DNA of 48,554 nucleotides from Bacteroidales bacterium (GCA_012517825.1 JAAYUG010000049.1:1-48554), one strand, 5' to 3'. Shown: positions 8,213 to 17,012, counted from the stretch's first letter. Program-made: numbers and translations. Notes: a model not told the origin generated them from the letters alone.

Positions 8213-9247
8213 TTACAGTTTAAGACGGAAGAGATTGAATTTACGCAACCAGGGATTTCGTCTGTCCTGCAAAAATAATTCGAATAAGAGGAAAAACAGC
8301 GCAAGGCCGGCAGGATACATGAACTGGTCATCGTATTCTGAGTATATCTGGGCTTTGTATTCTTTCCGGTCCATTTCATCAATTTTTGTAAGGATTTCTT
8401 CCAGACCGAACCGGAGGGCCGTAGCCCTGATGTACGTCCCATTGCCTGCGGCAGCGATTTGATTCAGAAGAGCTTCATCAAGCCGAGTAACCACCACCTG
8501 GCCTGACTGATCTTTGAGGAAGTTCTGCTGATCGCCTCCCGGAAGCGGAATGGGGGCACCCGAAGGAGTTCCGACACCGATGACAAAAACGACAATTCCT
8601 TTTTCAGCAGCCTCCCGTGCGGCTTCCACTGCATCGTCCTCATGATTTTCACCGTCGGTAATTATTACAATTGCCTTTTTCAAACCGCTTTGCGGATCAA
8701 AAGAAGAAGCGGCAAGCCGTATAGCAGCACCAATGGCAGTTCCCTGTACAGGGACCATGCCCGGATGAATCCCGTCAAGAAATTGTTTTATGGAAACATA
8801 ATCGGTTGTTACAGGCACCTGAATATAAGGAGAACCAGCAAACACGAGCAGCCCGATCCTGTCATTGCTCAGTTTGTCAGCCAGACGCGCTACTGCCTGT
8901 TTTGCCCTTTCCAGACGTGATGGCTGAACATCCTGCGCCAGCATGCTGTTGGAAACATCTAACGCTATAAACAGTTCAATGCCTTTCCGTTTGACTTGCG
9001 TAAGCTTTGAGCCAACCTGAGGCCTGGCAAGGGCCACGATCAGAAAACCCACGGCCAACATGAGCAAGACAAAACGTACCAGGGGGCGCACCGGAGTATA
9101 GCCGGGCATCATCTCCTGAAGAAGATTTTTATCGCCAAGTTTCTGCAAAGTTTTGTTTCTCAGAGCCCGGTTCAACATAAACAGCAGAACCATGACGGGT
9201 ATCATCAGCAGGGCATATAACCACTCAGGATGAGCAAACCGGAACAT
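8213..9247 (-). CDS. batB: BatB, von Willebrand factor A domain membrane protein
   Basis: A 344-residue inner-membrane protein. Two N-terminal helices (WLYALLMIPVMVLLFML and FVLLMLAVGFLIVALARP) are followed by a VWA domain whose metal-ion-dependent adhesion site begins DVSNSMLAQDVQPSRL. Further VWA blocks are NDRIGLLVFAGSPYIQVPVT, GTAIGAAI and IVIITDGENHEDD. A C-terminal membrane helix (FMYPAGLALFFLLFELFL) follows. The ATG at 9247 gives MFRFAHPEW, the usual opening of Bat VWA proteins; a TTG at 9253 would add only two residues. It lies 12 bp after batA. The protein is expected to form complexes with BatA and BatC at the periplasmic face, but no activity is known. Confidence 0.93.
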   Translation of the reverse strand: MFRFAHPEWLYALLMIPVMVLLFMLNRALRNKTLQKLGDKNLLQEMMPGYTPVRPLVRFVLLMLAVGFLIVALARPQVGSKLTQVKRKGIELFIALDVSNSMLAQDVQPSRLERAKQAVARLADKLSNDRIGLLVFAGSPYIQVPVTTDYVSIKQFLDGIHPGMVPVQGTAIGAAIRLAASSFDPQSGLKKAIVIITDGENHEDDAVEAAREAAEKGIVVFVIGVGTPSGAPIPLPGGDQQNFLKDQSGQVVVTRLDEALLNQIAAAGNGTYIRATALRFGLEEILTKIDEMDRKEYKAQIYSEYDDQFMYPAGLALFFLLFELFLQDRRNPWLRKFNLFRLKL

Positions 9248-9259
9248 ACACAAAACAGT

Positions 9260-10252
9260 TTAAGGTATCGTTCTGATGATAAATAATTTGATTCCTGCGC
9301 TGATCACCAGTAACAGGAATGCTCCTGTTGCAAACAAAGCATATTCTTCCTCTTTTTTAGCATACTCACGCACTTCGACCCGAGTTTTTTCCAGCTGATC
9401 AATTTCCTGGTATATGGCCCGGAGTTTATCATTGTCGGTAGCCCGGAAATATTTTCCTCCGGTTAAATCGGCTATTTTCCTGAGTACCGGCTCATCGATT
9501 TCAACAGGAACGTTTTGATACTGAATTCCATAAGGAGTCTGTACCGGATAAGGAGCGGTACCCATTGTGCCGATTCCAATGGTATAAACCCGGATATGAA
9601 ACGTACGGGCCAGCTCGCCTGCAGTAAGAGGATCGACAGAACCGGTGTTATTGACACCGTCAGTAAGCAGGATCACCACCTTGCTTTTCCCTGCCGATTC
9701 CTTCAGTCTGCCAACAGCTGTAGCCAGTCCGTCGCCCAAAGCAGTTCCATCCTGAATCATGCCACTTTTTACAGCATTCAGCAAATTGACCAATGTAACG
9801 TGATCGGTGGTAACAGGGCATTGGGTAAAACTTTCAGCACTGAAAACCACCAGACCGATCCGGTCATTCTTTCTTCCGGCAATAAACTCAGCGGCAATCT
9901 TCTTCCCTGCTTCGAGACGGTTTGGCTTAAAATCTTCGGCCAGCATACTACCCGAAATATCCATGGTAAGCATAATATCAATGCCTTCGGCCGAAGTATC
10001 TTTCCACCGGTTGGATGATTGAGGACGTGCCAGTACAATAATCAGCAAAACGGATGCAACCGCATTCAAAACAAATGGAACATGAACGAAATTTTTTCTC
10101 CAGCCACCGGCATATTTTTTCAGTTGTCCTGTCAGAGGAAACATCATGACCGGATTTCTGGAGCGGAAGGAATATATGTACCAGCCAGCAGCGAGCAATA
10201 CCAGAATAATCAGCAAAAAGAATTCCGGATGAACGAACGACAGATTCCCCAT
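9260..10252 (-). CDS. batA: BatA, von Willebrand factor A domain membrane protein
   Basis: A 330-residue paralogue of BatB with the same plan. It has N-terminal helices (FFLLIILVLLAAGWYIYSF and VLNAVASVLLIIVLARP). The VWA domain begins with the metal-site motif MDISGSMLAEDFKPNRL and continues NDRIGLVVFSAESFTQCPVT, DGTALGDGLATAVGRL and VVILLTDGVNNTGSVDP. A C-terminal helix (YALFATGAFLLLVISAGIKL) ends the protein. The DxSxS and DGxN metal-site residues are intact. It starts 1 bp after the stop of the upstream membrane protein gene and ends 12 bp before batB. BatA with BatB is the hallmark of the aerotolerance operon. Confidence 0.94.
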   Translation of the reverse strand: MGNLSFVHPEFFLLIILVLLAAGWYIYSFRSRNPVMMFPLTGQLKKYAGGWRKNFVHVPFVLNAVASVLLIIVLARPQSSNRWKDTSAEGIDIMLTMDISGSMLAEDFKPNRLEAGKKIAAEFIAGRKNDRIGLVVFSAESFTQCPVTTDHVTLVNLLNAVKSGMIQDGTALGDGLATAVGRLKESAGKSKVVILLTDGVNNTGSVDPLTAGELARTFHIRVYTIGIGTMGTAPYPVQTPYGIQYQNVPVEIDEPVLRKIADLTGGKYFRATDNDKLRAIYQEIDQLEKTRVEVREYAKKEEEYALFATGAFLLLVISAGIKLFIIRTIP

Positions 10253-10253
10253 A

Positions 10254-11258
10254 CTACATCTGTTCTTTTTGGTTGTTTGCAGTTACATTTCCTGGAGTAT
10301 GTCCTTCAATGGTATGATTTACAAAAACATATGCATTCAGCATATTCGATTCATTTTCATCAGGCATGGGAAGTTCCCGTGCAAATTTTACCATATCGGC
10401 CAGTAATAAAAGCTCCTGCAAGGCCCTGAGGGTATCTTCCTCCAGGACGAACGGCTTCATGCTCTGCAAAATTTCGGTACTGGTCTGCTCCATTGCCGGC
10501 ACATGGAAACGCTGTTCAATATACCGCCGGATGATTTCAGTAAGCCGGGTATAGTATTCCTTGACGAGTCCCTGCTGCCAGAGTTTTTCTTCTTTCAATC
10601 TGTCCAGTTCACGCAAGGCAATAACATGTGCCGGTTCTGAAGGTTTTTCCGGCTCAGCCTGTTTGTCCCTGAGGGTTCTCTTCCTCTTCACATATTTTAT
10701 TATCAGGAATATGATCAGAGCTGCCAGCAGAACCGGAAGAATTATGCGCAGGTAATCCTCCAGCGTATAGGGAGCAGGCAGAGGTTTTTTAATGTCAAAT
10801 AGGGTCGGTATGGTATCAGTAGGGGGGTATGTAACCGAAAGCTGCACGGGTGTTGAAAAGAGCGTATCTGTATTATTTCCCCTGTTTAATCTGAAGGGTA
10901 AAGATGGTATTTCGAAAAGTCCGCTGTCAAAAGATGTAATAAGATAACGGTGAATAATTTTCTGGCGGGTACCTGACATAAGGGTATCAGCCTGTATGCG
11001 GCGAACTACCCTGATGTTTGGTGTAAGGGAATCATTCAGATGAGGGAATTCTACTTGGCAGGTCTTTTCGGCATCTACTTCGAGGGTAAGGCCGATCTGA
11101 TCACCGATAAGTATAGAGGAGGTATCGGTTTTTACCTTGATTTCGGCCTCCTGGGCAACGGTTTTATTCACAAAAAGAAAAACGGCCAGCCCGATGCACA
11201 GAAGGGTTTTACCGGGAAGGATTTCTACCCAAAAATGTGTTTCTCTGACACCTTTCAT
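10254..11258 (-). CDS. Bat-operon membrane protein with BatD-like periplasmic region (function unknown)
   Basis: A 334-residue protein found between the DUF58 gene and batA in many Bacteroidota. An N-terminal signal or anchor helix (LLCIGLAVFLFVNKTVAQ) is followed by a periplasmic beta-rich domain (IKVKTDTSSILIGDQIGLTL). A membrane helix (IILPVLLAALIIFLIIKYV, near 168-186) then leads to a basic cytoplasmic segment and a helical domain containing KEYYTRLTEIIRRYIEQRF. The last part resembles the C-terminal domains of DUF4381-type and BatD proteins, which accompany MoxR/VWA systems. Gaps are 22 bp to the DUF58 gene and 1 bp to batA. Function is unknown; membership of the Bat system is inferred from position and architecture. 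Confidence 0.82.
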   Translation of the reverse strand: MKGVRETHFWVEILPGKTLLCIGLAVFLFVNKTVAQEAEIKVKTDTSSILIGDQIGLTLEVDAEKTCQVEFPHLNDSLTPNIRVVRRIQADTLMSGTRQKIIHRYLITSFDSGLFEIPSLPFRLNRGNNTDTLFSTPVQLSVTYPPTDTIPTLFDIKKPLPAPYTLEDYLRIILPVLLAALIIFLIIKYVKRKRTLRDKQAEPEKPSEPAHVIALRELDRLKEEKLWQQGLVKEYYTRLTEIIRRYIEQRFHVPAMEQTSTEILQSMKPFVLEEDTLRALQELLLLADMVKFARELPMPDENESNMLNAYVFVNHTIEGHTPGNVTANNQKEQM

Positions 11259-11280
11259 ACAGTCACTGGTTTTTCAAATC

Positions 11281-12159
11281 CTATCGTTTTTTAAACAACT
11301 GTATCAGCGGAGGCACGTAGTCCTGGTCGGTTGCTATTTCAACGCTATCGATTCCGTACCGTGCAAAAATGTTTTTCAACGCTTCATCATACATTTGAAT
11401 GTGCTGATGGTACCTCTGACTGAAAGTCCTGTCGGAGGTATCGACAAGCACTTGCTGACCCGTTTCAGGATCCTGGAGGAAAAGCAACCCCGCCCGGGGA
11501 AGTTCCCTTTCCAGTTTATCAAATACTTTTACAGCAATCAGATCATGTTTCCTGGCGATGATTTTAAGCTGTTCTTCGAAACGGGGCCGGCTGTCGAAGC
11601 TGTCATACATATCGGAAATAAGGAAAACGATGGAACGTTTTTTCACTGCATTGGTGAGATAGCGCATAGCTTCACCGATATTGGTGGCAGGATGTTCCGG
11701 CTGAAATTCAATTAGTTCCCGGATAATGCGAAGTATATGCTGACGGCCTTTCTTTGGAGGAATAAATTTCTCAGGGCGGTCGCTGAACAGGACGGCACCA
11801 ACTTTATCGTTATTCTGGATAGCCGAAAAAGCGAGAAGAGCAGCAATTTCAGCAATCCTCACACGTTTAGTCCGTTGCCGGCTTCCAAAAACAGCTGATC
11901 CGCTGACATCCACCAGTAAGATAACCGTCAGTTCACGTTCCTCCTCAAAAACCTTCACATACGGATGATTGAAACGGGCAGTGACGTTCCAGTCAATCGT
12001 CCGGACATCATCTCCATACTGATACTCTCTCACCTCACTGAAAGCAATACCCCGACCTTTGAAGGCACTATGGTACTGCCCGGCGAAAATATGGCGGGTT
12101 AATCCCCTTGTACGGATTTCAATTTTTCTTACCTGCCTGAGTAGTTCTGTTGCTTCCAC
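11281..12159 (-). CDS. DUF58 domain protein (VWA-like) of the MoxR/Bat operon
   Basis: A 292-residue soluble protein of the DUF58 family. The family signature GQYHSAFKGRGIAFSEVREY and YGDDVRTIDWNVTARF lie near 27-63. A VWA-like fold follows, with a metal-site motif VDVSGSAVFGS (near 82-92). It also has SIVFLISDMYDSF near 184-196 and a C-terminal block ending PPLIQLFKKR. DUF58 proteins are usually encoded next to MoxR ATPases, as here, and are believed to be chaperone-like adaptors. The start is GTG at 12159; there is no ATG in frame before the conserved segment. An AGGTG sequence lies 6 bp upstream of this codon. Confidence 0.92.
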   Translation of the reverse strand: MEATELLRQVRKIEIRTRGLTRHIFAGQYHSAFKGRGIAFSEVREYQYGDDVRTIDWNVTARFNHPYVKVFEEERELTVILLVDVSGSAVFGSRQRTKRVRIAEIAALLAFSAIQNNDKVGAVLFSDRPEKFIPPKKGRQHILRIIRELIEFQPEHPATNIGEAMRYLTNAVKKRSIVFLISDMYDSFDSRPRFEEQLKIIARKHDLIAVKVFDKLERELPRAGLLFLQDPETGQQVLVDTSDRTFSQRYHQHIQMYDEALKNIFARYGIDSVEIATDQDYVPPLIQLFKKR

Positions 12160-12173
12160 AACGCACCTGTTAT

Positions 12174-12587
12174 TTATTGTTCAGACGGTTTGGTTACCAG
12201 AACAAAAAACCATTCCTCTTTCCGGAGGATAATCTGGTATTTTTTTCCATTACGGAAATAATACCAGGTTGAATCGTTCTGTCTTTTATAATTTTTGTCC
12301 AGCCACTCCAGCCTTTTGTAAAGGTTGGAGTAATCGCTGATCAGACGGGTTGAGGTACAGATATCCTTTTCCGAGAGGAAACAGTATAAGGTTTCCTCAT
12401 TGATTTTATCAACAAATTTCAGATACCTGTACATATCATTTTTCCCGCTGTTGTCAGGAAGGAAAAAACGCATCTCTTTTCGTACGTGAACCATCACAGA
12501 ATCTTTGGGCAACCCGACAAAATGCTGGCCAGAAGCGATAAACAGGCTTCCGGACAAGAGGATCAGTATGAAAAGGATCCGCGGCAT
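12174..12587 (-). CDS. Small secreted protein of unknown function in the Bat operon
   Basis: I do not recognise this 137-residue protein. It has a clear signal peptide (ILFILILLSGSLFIASGQ) and then a predicted periplasmic domain of about 117 residues rich in Lys, Tyr and Trp. Notable stretches are VHVRKEMRFFLPDNSGKND, KRLEWLDKNYKRQNDSTWYY and YQIILRKEEWFFVLVTKPSE. Two cysteines (in LYCFLSEKDICTS) could form a disulfide. The ATG at 12587 is preferred over a TTG at 12596. The gene lies between moxR and the DUF58 gene (55-bp and 14-bp gaps) in the same direction, so it is probably cotranscribed. These two genes are usually adjacent, which makes the insertion unusual. Confidence 0.75.
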   Translation of the reverse strand: MPRILFILILLSGSLFIASGQHFVGLPKDSVMVHVRKEMRFFLPDNSGKNDMYRYLKFVDKINEETLYCFLSEKDICTSTRLISDYSNLYKRLEWLDKNYKRQNDSTWYYFRNGKKYQIILRKEEWFFVLVTKPSEQ

Positions 12588-12642
12588 AGGTTGCAATTAT
12601 GATGGTTACAAATAGTTTCGTGCCTGAGAGCCGGATGCTGAA

Positions 12643-13638
12643 TTAAGGTACTTCCACTGTGTTAAGAATATCGGTAATGATATGCTCGGTAGTAATATTC
12701 TCAGCTTCAGCCTCATAGGTCAATCCGATACGATGCCTCAGAACGTCATAGCATATGGCACGCACATCTTCCGGTATTACATACCCTCTGCGCCTGATAA
12801 AAGCATAGGCTTTGGATGCCATGGCAAGGTAGATGGATGCTCTGGGTGACGCACCGTAGGAAATCATGTTTTCATATTTCTCCAGCTTGTACTGGGAAGG
12901 ATTTCGCGTAGCAAATACAATATCAAGAATATACTGTTCGATTTTCTCGTCCATGTATACGTCCTTTACCACAGAACGTGCCTTGAAAATGTCTTCCGGT
13001 TTCATAATCCGGGAAGCGTGGGGCAATTCCCTGGCAATATTCTGCCGCATGATAATTCTTTCTTCTTCCTTCTGCGGATAAGAAATGATTACTTTCAGCA
13101 TAAAGCGGTCTACCTGGGCTTCAGGAAGCGGATAGGTTCCTTCCTGTTCGATCGGGTTCTGGGTAGCCAGCACCAAAAAAGGCTGTTCCAGGGGGAAAGT
13201 ATGTTCACCAATGGTAACCTGCTTTTCCTGCATGGCTTCCAGAAGAGCGCTCTGAACTTTGGCAGGCGAACGGTTGATTTCGTCAGCCAGTACCAGATGA
13301 GCAAAGATGGGCCCCTTGCGTACTTCAAACGATTCTTTTTTCTGGCTGTAAATCATGGTACCGATCAGATCAGCCGGTAACAGGTCGGGAGTGAACTGTA
13401 TGCGGCTGAATTTGGCATCGATAGTTTCTGCCAACGTTTTAACAGCCAGGGTTTTAGCCAGTCCAGGTACACCTTCAAGAAGAATATGTCCGTCGGACAA
13501 CAAACCTATCAGCAGGCTTTCCACAAGATGCTTCTGACCGACAATAACTTTCCCAATTTCCATCTGAATCAGGTCAACGAAAGCGCTTTCTTTCTGAATT
13601 CTTTCATTCAATTCCTTGATGTTCACATTGTCACTCAT
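12643..13638 (-). CDS. moxR: MoxR family AAA+ ATPase
   Basis: A 331-residue cytoplasmic AAA+ ATPase and the first gene of the Bat operon. Walker A is GVPGLAKT (56-63), Walker B is LVLADEINRSPAKVQSALLE, and sensor 1 is LVLATQNPIEQEGTYPLPEAQ. An arginine-finger region DRFMLK follows, and sensor 2 lies in GASPRASIYLAMASKA. MoxR proteins act as chaperones that assemble or activate protein complexes, usually together with VWA partners such as the DUF58, BatA and BatB proteins encoded downstream. The ATG at 13638 gives the family's usual N-terminus. The promoter should lie in the 167-bp divergent gap shared with truA. Confidence 0.95.
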   Translation of the reverse strand: MSDNVNIKELNERIQKESAFVDLIQMEIGKVIVGQKHLVESLLIGLLSDGHILLEGVPGLAKTLAVKTLAETIDAKFSRIQFTPDLLPADLIGTMIYSQKKESFEVRKGPIFAHLVLADEINRSPAKVQSALLEAMQEKQVTIGEHTFPLEQPFLVLATQNPIEQEGTYPLPEAQVDRFMLKVIISYPQKEEERIIMRQNIARELPHASRIMKPEDIFKARSVVKDVYMDEKIEQYILDIVFATRNPSQYKLEKYENMISYGASPRASIYLAMASKAYAFIRRRGYVIPEDVRAICYDVLRHRIGLTYEAEAENITTEHIITDILNTVEVP

Positions 13639-13785
13639 ATCGGAAAAATTAGTATGTTACATGTACTGCAAAATTTATACCGGTTGTTTACGCAGGGCGT
13701 CCGGCGATGCAAAAATGGCAATTATTTGCATTGCGCGTTGTTAAATTTTGTTAAGCTTAAAGAAGTGATTAACAGGAATTCTCCT

Positions 13786-13793
13786 TAGTTTTG
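13786..13793 (+). promoter_or_regulatory. -7 promoter element TAGTTTTG for truA
   Basis: TAGTTTTG matches the Bacteroidota -7 consensus TAnnTTTG exactly and lies 12 bp before the ATG at 13806. Transcription would begin near 13797, which excludes the upstream TTG at 13791 as the truA start. No clear -33 TTTG is visible at the expected distance. Confidence 0.5.
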
Positions 13794-13805
13794 CCAAAAC
13801 CTTCT

Positions 13806-14609
13806 ATGGCAGACGAACAGAAATACAGGTATTTTGCCGAAATTTCCTTTAAAGGAACAAGGTACCACGGATGGCAGATTCAGAAAAATGCCATTTCGGT
13901 GCAGGAAGTACTGAATGAAAGGTTTTCATCCATCCTCAGAGAAGAAATACAGGTTACAGGGGCCGGAAGGACAGACACCGGAGTACATGCTTTATATTAC
14001 GTCGGACATTTTGACAGCATAAGGGAGAACCTGCATGCTGATACTTCCTTTCTTTACCACATTAATCAGTTTTTACCGTCTGATATTTCCGTTTACCGGA
14101 TTTTACCGGTAAAAAATGATGCCCATGCGCGTTTTTCAGCCATTTCGCGCACATATGAATACCGGATATGCCGCAGAAAGAATCCCTTCCTTCAGGAATA
14201 TGCCTGGATGTTCTACAGAGAACTGAATGTAAAGGCTATGCAGAACGCATGCGGATATCTTGTCGGAAAACACGATTTTTCAAGTTTCTGCAAAGTGCAT
14301 TCCGGGGCACGGACGCATCTGTGTGCAGTGGAAGAGGCAGAATGGACAGAGAAAGAAGATATGCTGATTTTTCGCATTACTGCCGACCGTTTTTTGCGCA
14401 ACATGGTACGGGCCATTGTCGGCACCATGATTGAAATCGGGAAAGAAGCTCTGCCTCCTGATGAACTGCATGATATTCTGGAGGCGCACAACCGATCGCA
14501 AGCGGGCGAATCTGTTCCTCCCCAGGGACTTTTTCTCACCCGGATTATTTACCCCCCTGAAATTTTTATCGGGGATTGGTCTCCTCTATCACTGCAGGCA
14601 TTTATCTGA
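13806..14609 (+). CDS. truA: tRNA pseudouridine(38-40) synthase
   Basis: Converts uridine to pseudouridine at positions 38-40 in the anticodon stem of tRNAs. The 267-residue protein has the family signature GAGRTDTGVHA, with the catalytic aspartate at D57. Other TruA blocks are FKGTRYHGWQIQK, NQFLPSDISVY, HARFSAISRTYEYRI, GKHDFSSFCK and DRFLRNMVRAIVGTMIEIG. The ATG at 13806 is chosen over a TTG at 13791 because the latter overlaps the promoter element and adds residues outside the family. It is divergent from moxR. Confidence 0.95.
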   Translation: MADEQKYRYFAEISFKGTRYHGWQIQKNAISVQEVLNERFSSILREEIQVTGAGRTDTGVHALYYVGHFDSIRENLHADTSFLYHINQFLPSDISVYRILPVKNDAHARFSAISRTYEYRICRRKNPFLQEYAWMFYRELNVKAMQNACGYLVGKHDFSSFCKVHSGARTHLCAVEEAEWTEKEDMLIFRITADRFLRNMVRAIVGTMIEIGKEALPPDELHDILEAHNRSQAGESVPPQGLFLTRIIYPPEIFIGDWSPLSLQAFI

Positions 14610-14775
14610 CCGGGATGTTTATAACTGCATTCGGCAATACGTTAGAATAGATGTTATAAGTCTGTAGATTAACCACCTCACATTCACCCTCTTCCAAAAG
14701 TTGACAGGCTCATGCCAATGGAACAGCGCCATGACCTGTTAGTAAATTGAGGGCCTTATGCATCAAAAATATTCT

Positions 14776-14783
14776 TACCTTTG
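14776..14783 (+). promoter_or_regulatory. -7 promoter element TACCTTTG for the TPR gene
   Basis: TACCTTTG fits the TAnnTTTG consensus and lies 20 bp upstream of the ATG at 14804. This predicts a very short leader and supports that start over a TTG at 14747. The rest of the gap from truA (14610-14803) shows no other gene, RNA or clear hairpin. Confidence 0.5.
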
Positions 14784-14803
14784 GCACGTACTGGAATTTA
14801 TTT

Positions 14804-16225
14804 ATGGAAGAAGAATTTGATGCCTGGTGGGAGGATGCAGAAACCCTTGATGTGGTTAAGCGATTCGAACAAATGATCGAATCGGAGGGATATGTATTTC
14901 TCGATTCGCAGGAATTTGAAACAGTTGTTGATTATTATCTGGAAATTAACAATCCCGGAAAAGCCCAGAAAGCTATTGATATTGGCCTGAGCCGGTTTCC
15001 CTGGTCAGGTACACTGACCATGCAAAAAGCCCAGCTGCTCTTGCGGGAAGGGAAACCTGAAGAAGCGCTGGTTTGTCTTACCAAGGTTCCGTTCCCTGAG
15101 TCCGAGTCGCCCGAATATGCTTTTCTGAAAGGGTCTTCTTTTGCCGATTTAAAGAAATTTGCCGAAGCCGACAGTTTTTTTTCACTGGCACTGACCCGTA
15201 CCGAAGAGGAAAAAACCAATCTCTACCATTTGATTTCGGAAGCATTCAGCCGCAACGAAGAATACAGACTGGCATTGAAATATCTGCACCAGGCACTCCA
15301 CTATCTGCCTCATATAGAGCCTTCCCTTCTGTTTGACACGGCCTTCATTTATGACAAGCTGAACCAGAACAGAAAGGCCATCTATTTTTACCGGAAATAT
15401 CTGGATAAGGATCCATTTTCCGAACTGGCATGGTTTTATCTTGGCATTGTCTACATGCGTATGTCGAATTTTCAGAAAGCAGTGGAAGCATTCGACTTTG
15501 TAACTGCCATTGATGAAAACTATGAAGTAGCATATTACAATAAGGGGCTGGCCTATGCCAATCTGAGAGAATACCATAAGGCAATTGAAGCTTTCAATGA
15601 ATTCATTGAACTGGAAGGCGAGCAGACTGATGTACTGGCAGCCATAGGTGAATGCTATGAAAACCTGGCCAATTATGGTAAAGCACGTGATTTTTATGAA
15701 CGGGCACTGGAACATGATCCCGAAAATCCTGATGCATGGTACGGATTGGGAGTAGTTTCCCTGATGGAAGAGAATTTTCAGGCCAGTTTGCGGTATTTAC
15801 GTTCTGCCATTGCCATGAACAAGCAGGAACCGGTTTTCTGGCGGACTCTGGGCGACGCCCTTTTTCAATCAGACAAACTGCATGAAGCAGTGATGGCTTA
15901 TGAAAAATCGTGTGAGCTGGATCCGCACGATTCAAAAAGCTGGCTCGGCCTGGCAAAAGCATTTCAGATGCAGGGGAAAGACAGTGACATGCTGAATGCT
16001 CTGGAAAAAGCTCTTGTGTACAATGAAGAAGATGCCCACCTGCTGTACAGAGCTGCTGCAGCCTTTTTTCAGCATAAACAGATAGAAAACGGATTGCAGC
16101 ACCTGGAGAAAGCCCTTAAGAAAAATTACGATCTGCTGTATCTTCTCTTTGAATATTTTCCTGAGTCAGACCAGTATCCTGTTATCGAAAATCTCATTCT
16201 GAAATATTCATTTAAGAACCTTTAG
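14804..16225 (+). CDS. Tetratricopeptide repeat protein
   Basis: A 473-residue cytoplasmic protein made almost entirely of TPR units, about eleven or twelve in a row. Examples are AIYFYRKYLDKDPFSELAWF, AVEAFDFVTAIDENYEVAYY and ARDFYERALEHDPENPDAWY. The N-terminus is acidic (MEEEFDAWWEDAETLD). It has no signal peptide, membrane helix or extra domain, so it is likely a protein-protein interaction scaffold. The ATG at 14804 is preferred because the TACCTTTG element lies just upstream. It precedes the ComA-like gene by only 4 bp, so these two and aroE probably form an operon. A specific partner cannot be named from sequence. Confidence 0.88.
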   Translation: MEEEFDAWWEDAETLDVVKRFEQMIESEGYVFLDSQEFETVVDYYLEINNPGKAQKAIDIGLSRFPWSGTLTMQKAQLLLREGKPEEALVCLTKVPFPESESPEYAFLKGSSFADLKKFAEADSFFSLALTRTEEEKTNLYHLISEAFSRNEEYRLALKYLHQALHYLPHIEPSLLFDTAFIYDKLNQNRKAIYFYRKYLDKDPFSELAWFYLGIVYMRMSNFQKAVEAFDFVTAIDENYEVAYYNKGLAYANLREYHKAIEAFNEFIELEGEQTDVLAAIGECYENLANYGKARDFYERALEHDPENPDAWYGLGVVSLMEENFQASLRYLRSAIAMNKQEPVFWRTLGDALFQSDKLHEAVMAYEKSCELDPHDSKSWLGLAKAFQMQGKDSDMLNALEKALVYNEEDAHLLYRAAAAFFQHKQIENGLQHLEKALKKNYDLLYLLFEYFPESDQYPVIENLILKYSFKNL

Positions 16226-16229
16226 TCAT

Positions 16230-17012
16230 ATGAATTTTGAATTGTCGTATATTCCTTCAAGAGAACCAAAGCCCCGTTCAAAAGGCCTGACCATGGTAAT
16301 GGACAAAGGCCTTAGCGCCGGTGAAGCAGTACAATTCGTCGCATCTTCGGGAGAATATACCGACCTGCTGAAATTTGGATTTGGTACAGCCCTTATAACC
16401 AGGGAACTGCAGGAAAAACTGAACATTTACCGGAAAGGTAATTTAAAACCATATTTCGGTGGTACCTTGTTTGAAATGTTTCTGGTACGGGGCGAATTTG
16501 ACAACTACCGGAAAATGCTCGACAAGTACAAAATGGAATATACTGAAATTTCAGATGGTTCCATCCATATCCCTCATGAAGAAAAACTCAGGTACATTGA
16601 AATACTGTCTGGCCAGGTAACTGTAATTTCTGAAGTCGGAAGCAAGATAAAAGGAGTGCACATTCCTCCCAAACAATGGGTGGCCATGATGCAGGCCGAA
16701 CTTTCAGCAGGAGCCTGGAAAGTAATTGCAGAGGCACGTGAAAGCGGGAACATAGGGATTTATAACGAAAACGGTACTGCAAACGAAGCGCTGATCGATG
16801 ATATTATCAACAACGTAAATACGGAAAACATCATCTGGGAAGCTCCGGTGAAAAGCCAGCAGGTATGGTTCATCAAACTGCTGGGAGCCAATGTCAATCT
16901 GGGCAATATTCCCCCCAATGAGGTGGTAGCTCTTGAAGCGCTGCGGCTGGGTTTGAGGGGAGATACGTTTTATGAATTTCTCCCGGAAGAAATGAAGAAA
17001 TTCAAACCATAA
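16230..17012 (+). CDS. Phosphosulfolactate synthase (ComA) family protein
   Basis: A 260-residue protein of the ComA family. Characterised members add sulfite to phosphoenolpyruvate to give (R)-phospho-3-sulfolactate, the first step of one coenzyme M pathway in methanogens and of sulfolactate formation in Bacillus. Recognisable features of the TIM barrel are KGLTMVMDKGLS, YTDLLKFGFGTALI, KPYFGGTLFEMF, YIEISDGSIHIPHEEK (where this protein reads YTEISDG), VISEVGSK and GANVNLGNIPPNEVVALEALRLGLRGDTF. No comB or comC homologue is nearby, so the end product in this organism is unclear. It lies 4 bp after the TPR gene and 10 bp before aroE. The family call is firm; the exact reaction is inferred. 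Confidence 0.85.
   Translation: MNFELSYIPSREPKPRSKGLTMVMDKGLSAGEAVQFVASSGEYTDLLKFGFGTALITRELQEKLNIYRKGNLKPYFGGTLFEMFLVRGEFDNYRKMLDKYKMEYTEISDGSIHIPHEEKLRYIEILSGQVTVISEVGSKIKGVHIPPKQWVAMMQAELSAGAWKVIAEARESGNIGIYNENGTANEALIDDIINNVNTENIIWEAPVKSQQVWFIKLLGANVNLGNIPPNEVVALEALRLGLRGDTFYEFLPEEMKKFKP

Noticed and set aside
8209-8442. N-terminal extension of batC by 78 codons
   Set aside because: It overlaps the end of batB, and a clear signal peptide begins at the ATG at 8208.
11137-11715. Plus-strand open frame of 192 codons
   Set aside because: Antisense across the DUF58 gene and its neighbour; no recognisable motif or start signal.
14610-14803. Gap between truA and the TPR gene examined for a tRNA or small RNA
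   Set aside because: No T-arm consensus, no acceptor-stem pairing and no terminator hairpin were seen; only the -7 element is supported.
15182-15715. Minus-strand open frame of 177 codons
   Set aside because: Antisense to the repetitive TPR gene, which often gives long shadow frames.
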